Below, one piece after another: positions 31,755 through 39,633 of a stretch of 64,000 nucleotides of DNA. Both the position numbers and the translations under genes were made by a program. The notes under the pieces were generated by a model, which was not told the DNA's origin, searched no databases, and worked only from the letters and a program-made list of their open reading frames with translations. Each line of letters begins with the position of its first letter. Within the stretch, counting starts at the first letter, position 1. The stretch is from Prorocentrum cordatum (taxonomy: Eukaryota > Sar > Dinophyceae > Prorocentrales > Prorocentraceae): contig CAUYUJ010018622.1 of the NCBI GenBank assembly GCA_963575745.1, positions 58,328-122,327 on the forward strand, written 5' to 3'.

Positions 31755-32912
31755 CTGAGGGCGGTAGTTCATCTGGCAAGGAGACCCTGAAGGACCTCAG
31801 TGACAGGCATGTGTACGTGCTCAGGGCCGGCATAAAGACTTTCGAAGAGATGGCCGCAAGGGAGGCTCGTGATCTACTTCGGGAAGGACGACTGGATTTG
31901 ATGGAGGTGTGTGCGCCGCCCGATTCCAAACTTGGCGTGGAGGTGGAGAAGCTAGGTGGCAAGGTGATGAGGCTGGGCAAGCATAACATGTACGACCTGA
32001 CGACCAACACGGGCTACCGCAGAGCTTCGGAGACGCTTAGAGAAGAGATGCCTCGCAGAAGGGGTGTTCTCACCACCGTGTACTGCCAGATCCATCATCC
32101 AGAACGCCAACCAGAACACGCCAGAACAGCGCGAGAAGCTAGAGGCTAAGCGGCGCAAGAACGACAAGGTGACGAAGGCCTGTGTACTTCTGGCACACCA
32201 AGCTCTACATCAAGGCGCGGAGATCGACTTCGAACAGCCCCTAAGATGTGGAACGTGGTCGTTGCCCTTTCTCAGGAAGCTCAGGGAGCAACTGTTCACA
32301 GTTCGAGTAGACGGGTGTGCTTAAGGTTTGCGTTATCCCAAGACAAATGAGCTGATCAAGAAGGAGTGGCTAATCGCAACCTCAGACGTTCACCTGAGCC
32401 AGACCATCGGGAGGACATGCTCGAACAGGAAGGGCAGTCCGCACAACCACTACCATGAGGAGATTCAGGGCAAGGTGACAGAGTTCACGGCAGCATATCC
32501 GTCGGCGATGTGCAGGAAGTGGGCTAAGTCTATCATGAAGTGCGAGGAGTGGTCGACCTGGTGCGCGTGGGCTGGAGGTGACAAGGACGTGAAGTACAAG
32601 GAGACGGCGTACGTGATCAAGCGACGGATGGTAGGCAAGCAACCACAGCCGAAGTGGAGGAAGGAGCTGGACAATGAGGAGGGCTTCGATTCCGAGTTCG
32701 ATTTCAAAGGCGAGTTCGAGTGCTGGGAACGGGAAGACCACAATGTAATGACCTACATGGGCACCAACTCGGAGGGACCAGACTGGCTCTCTGTCGTGAG
32801 GAGGCTGACCTGGGACCTGGACACGAAGAGGTTGATCGGCAACGAGCTCGGGGAGGACCTACTCAAGGATAGAGATCTACCGGAAGTTGCCGGAAGGGAC
32901 AACTCGGACGAG
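31755..32912 (+). pseudogene. Methyltransferase-like block upstream of integrase (SPPC motif)
   Basis: Spread over two frames and one stop. The first part contains LDLMEVCAPPDSKLG (Glu-x-Cys at 31904-31912) followed by GGKVMRLGKHNMYDLTT, which resembles a Rossmann nucleotide-binding start. After a frameshift near 32057 comes VFSPPCTARS (SPPC at 32070-32081), NANQNTPEQ, and later IDFEQP (about 32223-32240) and RVDGC before TAA at 32322-32324, where Tyr is expected. The same frame continues GLRYPKTNELIKKEW and then a His/Cys-rich NRKGSPHNHYHEE segment. Order and motifs recall C5 cytosine methyltransferases (motif I, PC, ENV-like). The assignment is inference. The pattern is recurrent in dinoflagellate copia polyproteins as I remember them. 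Confidence 0.6.
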
Positions 32913-35900
32913 GACCAGACTCTACTACAAGGATCCAGACATCTCGAATACTTCGAAGGAGCCAGGACAACAAGAGCCACCAGATCAGCAACAACGTCAA
33001 GACGAAGACGGCCGATTACCACCACCGCCAAAGCCCTACAACACGGGGGAGGAGAAAGTGGACACCATGAGGATCAACGGCTATCTTCGACGTCTGCATG
33101 TTCGGCTCGGACATCGCAGTAACAAGACCTTGACCGACGTTCTCAAGCGGGCAGGTGCGAGGGGACCCATTCTGGAGCTGGCCGCGAAGTTTAGGTGCGA
33201 GGCCTGCGAGAAGCACAAGAATAAGCAGATGGAGTCAGTTGTAGCACCATACAGTCCAGCAACACCTGGAAAGGTCATCGAGACGGACGGCTTCTACTGG
33301 CAGGACCCGCGGGACTTGCAGATCTGGACTGGGACCTACATCGTGTGTACCGGCACTAGGCTGGGAGGCGGATGTCTCAATCTCAAGGGCAGGCTCATGC
33401 GCTCAGGGGAGGAGTTCCGCAAGACGCTGCAGCAGAAGTGGATGCAGTACTACGGTCGGCCAGCTGTTCTACGTCTATACGGTGAAGGCTGCCATGTGGA
33501 GAAGCGTGTCAAGGAGTGGTTATCATCGCGCGGGATCATGGTGGATATCTCGGCCAGGCAGGCCCATAACCAGCTGGCACTATGCGAGAGGAACATCGGG
33601 ATTCTCAAAGACACCATGGACAAGATCGCGGAGGAGTCAGACAGCAAGGTCACGGCGGACGAAATTCTCTCGGAGGCGATTGACGCGATGAACGACCTCG
33701 GCAGGTACAAGGGTCACAGTCCATACGAGATGATGCTGGGAAGGACACCGGAACCGATCGTGGGCGATGTGTTCGGTCAGGAGCACAATCTACCTATTCT
33801 CAGCAAGGTATACGATGCCGAGGACGACGAGTACATCAAGAACCAGAAGGTGCGACTCGAGGCTCGGAAGGCATTTCTCGAGACGATATCCAGACGGCGT
33901 CTAGCACTCTTGGAGCTGCGTAAGACGAGGGAGAAGACGACCTGGGCTACCGGACAATTGTGCTACTGGTGGTCGGAGAAGGCGAAGGGCAACCTCAAGC
34001 AACCAGGTGGCATCTGGTCAGGACCGGCTACAGTGATTGCGCAAGAACCTGGAGCGGATGGACATCCTGGGTCAGTTGTCTGGATAGAGCACCATGGCCG
34101 TTTACTACGAGCTGGCAGAGGACATCTCAGACCAGCTACTGAGGCCGAGATTGAGATACACCAGCTCCTTCACGGAGAAGCAGTACCTCTCAACATCACC
34201 GCTGCCATGCTGAAGGTCAAGAAGAGCCAGTATGAGGACCTGATTGGACAGCGTACTCCCGATCTGGATGACATGGGCGATGCCTGGGTGGAGGAGCCGA
34301 AGGAACCATTCCCACAAGGACCTGAAGCTGATCAACCAGCGGAAGCTGCACAACCACCACCAGGAGAGGCCAAGGTCGACAAGACAGAGGAGGAGAAGGA
34401 CAACAAGTACGAAGAAAAGAAGGAGGAGTCGGAAGTCGCCAAGGACGAGGATACCTCATCCATCGAGCTGGAGCCACCGGATCCACCAGGATCACCACCA
34501 GTACGACCAGAGCGACTACCAGGTGTAGCTCAGGGCGGGACTGGGAAGAAGTCACGCCACGAGGACAAGACAGGTGTCAAGAGGGAGAGGGACAACGACG
34601 ACTTCAAGGACAGAGTTCAGGGCGATCAGAACTCGATTCCGAAGACTAGCGAGGAGCAGGACGTTACGACTGAGAGACAGGACGCTGTCTACGTCTCCAT
34701 CGCAGTGCCCTCCAAGGAAGCCTTCAACCGCTTCGTGAAGGACCCGCGCCTGTATGTTGCCACGCAGGCGAGGAGGCAGCGTATTGAGGTGAACTACAAG
34801 AAGCTGGACGACAAGGACAAGGCGAAGTTCGACGTCGCCATGAAGAAGGAGGTGGACCAGTTTCTACTCGCTCAAGCGTGCCGTGGAGTTCTCAGGAGCA
34901 AGCTGCCGGACGTCGACTTAATGAAGATGCGATGGGTTCTAACATGGAAGGAGGATCCAGAGGCTGATGGCGGCAAGAAGGCTAAGGCCAGACTGGTACT
35001 CATCGGCTACACCGACAAGGACCTCGAGACTCTGAAGACAGAGTCACCGACACCATCGAGGAAATCAAGGATGATGCTGTACCAGATGGCGGCCAACAAT
35101 GGCTGGAAGACGTGGCTTGCAGATGCTTCGTCAGCTTTTCTACATGGAGAAGCGACTGAGGAGGAGCGGGAGCTCTACGCACTACCAGTACCACAACTTC
35201 GAGAGGCCCTCAACCTGAACGAAGACGACGTTGTGCAGATTCTCAAGGCTTGCTACGGACTCACCAACGCACCCAGGAGATGGTACGAGAAAGTCAAGAA
35301 GGATCTCGAGAGTAGAGGTCGGTACGCGTGTAAGTTGGAGCCGTGCCTCTTCACGAAGGTCAACTCGGACAACACGGTGATCGGGCTCATCTTGGTTCAT
35401 GTGGATGATTTCCAGATCACAGGTGACATCTACAACGAGGAGTCCAGGCCCGAGTACGAGTATCTCAAGACGCTATACAGATGGGGCATGTGGAAATCCG
35501 ACGATGAGGGATATTCAGTTTGTGGTGTTGACGTTTCTCGAAACGAAGATGGTGGTTTTCGTCTAAGTCAGGAGAAGCATGCCAAGACGATTCAACCGAT
35601 CAACGTGAAGCGCAACAGGAAGTCGGATCCAGAATCCAAGCTGACGAGTGAGGAGATCACTACATGCAGGGCCATCTTGGGACAATCACAGTGGCCTTCT
35701 ACGCAGACAATGCCGCAGATCGCAGTTCATGTATCGATGCTGCAGTCTATCGTCAACAGTGCGACCGTGAAGGACCTCGGTAGGATCAATCAACTTGTGA
35801 AGAACATCCATGAAATTGCAGGGACTGGTGTGACAGTGCATCCGTTCAAGAACATGGCTTGGGTTTGTTGGTTTGATGCTTCTTGGTGTTCAAGGGCTGA

Positions 35901-36015
35901 CGGCAGTAGTCAAGGAGGCTACGTGATCTGCACGACAGAGAAGACGGCGCTCAGCGGCAACAAGGAGAAGTGCACGGTGTTCACTGGAGCTTCCAAGAAG
36001 CTGACAAGGAAGTGA
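32887..36015 (+). CDS. pol: Copia Pol: integrase and reverse transcriptase, start of RNase H
   Basis: A 1042-codon frame. The HHCC zinc domain has His71, His76, Cys104 and Cys107. The integrase core has Asp134 (ETDGFYW) and Glu234 (LCERNIG), and the position 36 residues before Glu234 is Tyr198 (TAC, 33478-33480; context VLRLYGEG). DDE spacing requires Asp there, so the integrase is predicted inactive by a single G-to-T change. RT shows MRWVLTWK, Asp746 in LADASSAFLHGE, and His-Val-Asp-Asp at 838-841 (35398-35409); its catalytic residues are present. RNase H begins with Asp997 in WFDASW. The frame stops at TGA 36013-36015 inside the RNase H; the same frame continues after it. There is no independent start: this would be the distal part of a fused polyprotein, and it joins upstream sequence only through a frameshift near 32915. 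Confidence 0.93.
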   Translation: MPEGTTRTRTRLYYKDPDISNTSKEPGQQEPPDQQQRQDEDGRLPPPPKPYNTGEEKVDTMRINGYLRRLHVRLGHRSNKTLTDVLKRAGARGPILELAAKFRCEACEKHKNKQMESVVAPYSPATPGKVIETDGFYWQDPRDLQIWTGTYIVCTGTRLGGGCLNLKGRLMRSGEEFRKTLQQKWMQYYGRPAVLRLYGEGCHVEKRVKEWLSSRGIMVDISARQAHNQLALCERNIGILKDTMDKIAEESDSKVTADEILSEAIDAMNDLGRYKGHSPYEMMLGRTPEPIVGDVFGQEHNLPILSKVYDAEDDEYIKNQKVRLEARKAFLETISRRRLALLELRKTREKTTWATGQLCYWWSEKAKGNLKQPGGIWSGPATVIAQEPGADGHPGSVVWIEHHGRLLRAGRGHLRPATEAEIEIHQLLHGEAVPLNITAAMLKVKKSQYEDLIGQRTPDLDDMGDAWVEEPKEPFPQGPEADQPAEAAQPPPGEAKVDKTEEEKDNKYEEKKEESEVAKDEDTSSIELEPPDPPGSPPVRPERLPGVAQGGTGKKSRHEDKTGVKRERDNDDFKDRVQGDQNSIPKTSEEQDVTTERQDAVYVSIAVPSKEAFNRFVKDPRLYVATQARRQRIEVNYKKLDDKDKAKFDVAMKKEVDQFLLAQACRGVLRSKLPDVDLMKMRWVLTWKEDPEADGGKKAKARLVLIGYTDKDLETLKTESPTPSRKSRMMLYQMAANNGWKTWLADASSAFLHGEATEEERELYALPVPQLREALNLNEDDVVQILKACYGLTNAPRRWYEKVKKDLESRGRYACKLEPCLFTKVNSDNTVIGLILVHVDDFQITGDIYNEESRPEYEYLKTLYRWGMWKSDDEGYSVCGVDVSRNEDGGFRLSQEKHAKTIQPINVKRNRKSDPESKLTSEEITTCRAILGQSQWPSTQTMPQIAVHVSMLQSIVNSATVKDLGRINQLVKNIHEIAGTGVTVHPFKNMAWVCWFDASWCSRADGSSQGGYVICTTEKTALSGNKEKCTVFTGASKKLTRK

Positions 36016-36513
36016 AGATCGTCTCTCGGTGCAGAAATCCAGGCGGCCAGCGAGGCTGCAAACGAGCTGGAGTACACACAGCTTGCCTGGATGGAGATGC
36101 TGAACGCGAGGGTCTACCTCAAGGGCGACGAGCGCTACCGGTTCATACGCGACGGTCCTGACAGTGTCCTCGTAACAGACTGCAAGAGTATCTACGACGC
36201 GGTAACAGGTTCGGAGAGCTCGGCACTAGGACTCAGTGATAAGCGCTCGGCCATTGAGTGCATGGCGTTCAAGCAGGGTATCTACGAGTGCGGCGCAGAA
36301 CTTCGATGGGTTCATTCTCATGCTCAGGTCGCAGTTGGATGCACCAAGATCAAGTACGAGGCTCAGAAATTGCTTGATGTTTTCTTGTGCAGAGGTTTCT
36401 GGACCTTGGGTCATGACCCGGAGTTCGAGTCGGCACGGAAGCGAGGCTTGCGTGGTTTAGACATCCTTGATGAGAAGGTGACACAGGAATATGAGATCAT
36501 ATCAGGTGATTGA
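36016..36513 (+). pseudogene. pol: RNase H C-terminal part of copia Pol, beyond a premature stop
   Basis: Same frame as the upstream integrase/RT frame, separated only by TGA at 36013-36015, which probably replaced an Arg or Cys codon. It reads RSSLGAEIQAASEAANELEY with the catalytic Glu at 36034-36036, then VTDCKSIYDA with Asp at 36178-36180. The last conserved motif reads LRWVHSHAQVAVGCTK. In copia RNase H this is normally LAD..TK, so the final Asp is Val here (GTT, 36334-36336). Ends at TGA 36511-36513, followed by 160 bp to the 3' LTR with no clear polypurine tract. Confidence 0.85.
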
Positions 36514-36672
36514 GGCCAGCTTGCTCGTTTCATTATACATATCGCTCGCTATCGCGAGATTTGTTTCAGCACGCTTGTGTTTTGTCTAATGTAGTTTTAT
36601 ATCTCAGTCGCTACGCGACAGTTTCACCTAATGAATGTTCTCTCGGTCGAGGCCAAAAGCTTTTTCCCCCTG

Positions 36673-36996
36673 TGTAAATCTGTGTGAGTCTTGGCCGACC
36701 GATCGAGACCCGGGAGCCCGAACGAGCGAACGAGCCGATTCTATCGCTGTTTGGTTCAGGGCGCCCTTGGGCCGGTGCATAGCTACCGGCGAGTACGTTT
36801 GTACATCGGTGCTTCCAGAGCACCACGTTATAAGAGCCCACCAGGGGCTCACACACGAGATTGATACAGTATCGTGACTGTTGGCGCTGCGCTGGGCAGA
36901 AAGGTGGATTATCACGATAATCATCAGTGTTCACTGGGATTGACGACAGCTATCCGAAGTACATTGAGGAGGCTACCACCAGCGCCTACAATTTAG
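36673..36996 (+). repeat. 3' LTR of the copia element
   Basis: 324 bp, differing from the 5' LTR at five sites (four of them C/T or G/A transitions, one G/T transversion). Followed directly by GGAGG, the proposed target duplication. The base before it is part of TTTTTCCCCCTG rather than a polypurine tract. Confidence 0.93.
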
Positions 36997-37220
36997 GGAG
37001 GGAGGGGAGGGGAAAAGGGAAGGGAAGGGAAGGGAAGGGAAGGGAGGGGAGGCGGGGGGAGGGGGAGGGGGAGGGGGAGAGGAGGGGAAGTGAAGGGAAG
37101 GGAGGCGGGGGGAGGTAAGCTAGGTGCGCTCGCGTCATATTTGACGTCCTACCCCTCCGTACCATTCCATTACTTTGGTATAGATCTCCTCTCTATTCGC
37201 ACAGTCGGATGTCGAGGCAG
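36997..37220 (+). repeat. Composite repeat unit 2, right half
   Basis: G-rich tract (36997-37113) then the segment GTGCGCTCGCGTCATATTTG, matching 27917-28020 in unit 1. Together with 28430-28549 it reconstitutes a second copy of unit 1, interrupted by the copia insertion. The sequence to 37490 contains no recognised feature. Confidence 0.78.
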
Positions 37221-37494
37221 CGCATAGCATTACATGGCATAGCATGGTGTTGACTATCAACGTGTAGCCTGACATAGCATGGCGTGGCGACGCCCCAAAG
37301 TGGGTGGGGGGGCTTCTGCGGCCCCCAAAATCAACAAATAGACACAAGTCCCAGGATTCTCAATTTTCTGAATATGTTCTTGATCTTCGTCTTCTCCCCC
37401 GCTTACCATCTTTCCCCATCTGTTCCTGGAGGTCGACGATTCATTGTGTCTGTGTGTTATCCCCACATGAAAGAAATAAGAGCCCTCCGCCCCG

Positions 37495-37640
37495 AAAAGG
37501 CCCTCGAGACCGCCAGCAACCGCCCAAGATCCCCCCCAACAAGCCCCAAGGTGCCCCCAAGAGGCTCAAAGAGCGGCCTCCAGAGGCTCCCAAACGGTTT
37601 CCAAAAGGTCCCCAGAAGCCTCACTGTGGACTGCTTCCCA
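37495..37640 (+). repeat. AAGAYGGCC composite repeat, short copy at 37.5 kb
   Basis: Short degenerate run with CCCCAAGRTGCCCCCAAGAG units, matching the larger copies at 16.8 and 43.9 kb. The remaining interval 37641-38520 contains unassigned pyrimidine-rich and GC-rich sequence. At 37909-37930 it carries GAGACGTCGGATCTCAGGG, a motif that recurs at repeat boundaries elsewhere in the window. Confidence 0.55.
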
Positions 37641-38528
37641 CTTCTTGGTGTTGGCGGAAAGGCGTCAGCCTCTAGGATAAGAGCCCCTAAGGCAAACCTG
37701 ATTGGCGAAAGATTGCCAGGCCCAAGGTTTTTCCAGGGCGACCTCCTCCAGCTCCCCTGAGATCCTGGCGACTCCATTTTGTGGAGCTAGGCGTCTTCGC
37801 GTGGTTTCGGGCCCCGGGACCCTCACAAATCACTCCGGCTTCAAACATGCAGCAGAAACATGGGGTTTAACGCTCTGGCTTCGATTTCTCACAGAGATTA
37901 TGTTTTTTTCGAGACGTCGGATCTCAGGGTCCCCCCCTTCAGCTGCTGCCCGTACTTTCCTCCCCCCCTATTTCCGCCCCCTCTCCACATCCCCTTCCTC
38001 CTCCCTCTCCCCCCCTTCCTCCTCTTCCACCTCCCGCTTCTGTCGTTTACGTCCTCTCCTCCTGTGCATCACTATTTCTGCGACGACGGGAAGCCAGATG
38101 GCAAAGCGACGGAACACGGTAGCTTACACAGGAGGCCAGGGCGACGGGGTGCGATGCAGACGAGGGCGCTAGTGCACGACCTTACGCGGGCAGCTCAGGC
38201 GCCAAGAACGGTTCAAGACGACCCCGTTTCCTGCGTCGCTCATTTGCCCCCGCCTCCTCCGGCCGTGCCTGCCCCTTCCCCCTCCCTGCTCACCATTGTT
38301 TACCCTCCTTGGGCGCGAATGGATAGAGGGTCGAGGAAGGGGGGCGAAGAAGGGTGCTCTTTCGGGCCCTATAGAGGCCCACTCTTGGGCCCTAAAGGGC
38401 TCCTTTTTGCAACCCTCGCTGCCCAATCAAGCCGTCGCCCCCAATTACGCGCCCCTCAACGTCATCTGTTTCCTCCTTCTCTGGATGCCCGGAGGACTGC
38501 CATCATATCATACTTGCCTGCCACCGCA

Positions 38529-38853
38529 TCAAGCCTCTGCCGCAGCGAGCTTCTTTATGGTCTCGATGTCTGCGACAGCGATAGGGCCACCATAGGAGAC
38601 GCTCTCTTCCATCTTTAGCATGACCACTTCCGAATCCTCCGATATAACCTTCTGGTACTCCTCAGCCGGCGCAGACTTCTGGTATTCCTCGTACGACTGT
38701 TTCGACGCCCAAACAGATCGCATCATAAACGTGATGCCTCCCTGCTCCTCATGCTCCTGCTTCCAGTCGTGAAGTCCGCCGACCCCTTTGAGGTCACTTG
38801 GCGAGTGAGCGTTATTGCTCACATAATGATCCCTGATAAGCGATGGTGTATAC
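38529..38853 (-). CDS. Probable terminal exon of an unidentified cellular gene
   Basis: The minus-strand frame has clean, non-repetitive composition from YTPSLIRDHYVSNNAHSPSD (near 38852) through GGLHDWKQEHEEQGG, SYEEYQKSAPAEEYQK and SYGGPIAVADIETIKKLA to a stop at 38529-38531. Upstream, an in-frame stop and the sequence CTCTCAG immediately before codon TAT suggest a splice acceptor at 38854-38855. The first in-frame start-like codon is a GTG at 38820-38822, so an exon reading is more likely than a short independent gene. I recognise no family. Charged C-terminal half; no membrane segment or signal peptide. This is among the best candidates in the window for a genuine host coding sequence. 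Confidence 0.5.
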
Positions 38854-38947
38854 CTGAGAGCTTATGTGCGCGTAACCCATGCACGCGATCTCAGCGCAAC
38901 CTGTTATGACAGGCCTGTGGAGGTGTTGGGGGAGGTTACATGCATCG

Positions 38948-39394
38948 CTATTCCTCATCTGGAATACCCGTGGGCATGATAAGCATGTCATGTAGGACCT
39001 CAGTCGATGTTACACAGACACCTTCTGTGACATTCGCCGCAGGTGAGGCCATGCACTGCTTTGGTAGTCCCACTGCTCGGACTGATGCAAACTCGCTTCC
39101 CACGATGCTCGCGAAACGTTGTGGCACCCATGGGTCACAGCAATCAGTGCAGACACATCTCGACCATCTGGCGGAATTGCGGATATTATGCTCTACTGTT
39201 GGGCCTCGACCTGCAGACCCAGCCCTTGCAATCACGTTGCGCAAGTCAATGTTATGGTATTTTCTGGGGAAACACACGAGGCTGTCTTTGGCACGTGGAA
39301 CCGAGTAGATGCACCCTAGCCTCGCCATCACGTAGCGTCCATGCGGAGGTGCCGAAAGAGAATCGGGAACATATCCGGAGCCAAGGGTGCACAC
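38948..39394 (-). CDS. Possible upstream exon, unidentified
   Basis: A minus-strand frame of 148 codons of mixed composition ends about 95 bp before the proposed acceptor of the 38529-38853 exon, with segments RKYHNIDLRNVIARAGSA and TEVLHDMLIMPTGIPDEE. A further acidic segment (NTSAEEEEDELEGEA) lies upstream in another frame at 39330-39537. If the two regions are exons of one gene, the intron would run from near 38955 to 38855. The plus strand is also open here for 163 codons with unlikely composition. Identity unknown. Confidence 0.28.
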   Translation of the reverse strand: MCTLGSGYVPDSLSAPPHGRYVMARLGCIYSVPRAKDSLVCFPRKYHNIDLRNVIARAGSAGRGPTVEHNIRNSARWSRCVCTDCCDPWVPQRFASIVGSEFASVRAVGLPKQCMASPAANVTEGVCVTSTEVLHDMLIMPTGIPDEE

Positions 39395-39633
39395 ACTACG
39401 TCGCGGCCGCTCACTGGGAGACTTCGGCGCGGTGCTTCCCCCTCCAGCTCATCTTCCTCCTCTTCTGCACTCGTGTTCTTTGCCCTTTCCCGCTCGTGCT
39501 CAGCGACTGCAATCTCAGAACCAACAAACCCTGACATCCGACATCACGGACAACCAATAACTCGACCAAAACCCTGGACTTTATCTTTCTGCTATATTTC
39601 CCGAGCCGGGACGATCCGTGCGATTCGTGGGTG

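Larger units (their letters stand above)
28550..36996 (+). mobile_element. Ty1/copia LTR retrotransposon, full-length but defective
   Basis: An 8,447-bp element bounded by two 324-bp LTRs and by the 5-bp direct repeat GGAGG (28545-28549 and 36997-37001). The duplication lies in a G-rich tract, so it could be coincidental. Internal order is gag, zinc knuckle, aspartic protease, a duplicated Cys/His motif, a methyltransferase-like block, integrase, reverse transcriptase and RNase H, i.e. copia order. Visible lesions are stops at 28959, 32322 and 36013, frameshifts near 29565, 31035, 31755, 32057 and 32915 (possibly two more around 30000-30370), an integrase Asp-to-Tyr and an RNase H Asp-to-Val change. 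The element cannot make its own proteins. LTR divergence of 5/324 suggests recent insertion. Confidence 0.95.

Noticed and set aside
36640-36672. Polypurine tract before the 3' LTR
   Set aside because: The bases before the LTR are GCCAAAAGC then TTTTTCCCCCTG, which is pyrimidine-rich. No convincing tract was found, so none is annotated.
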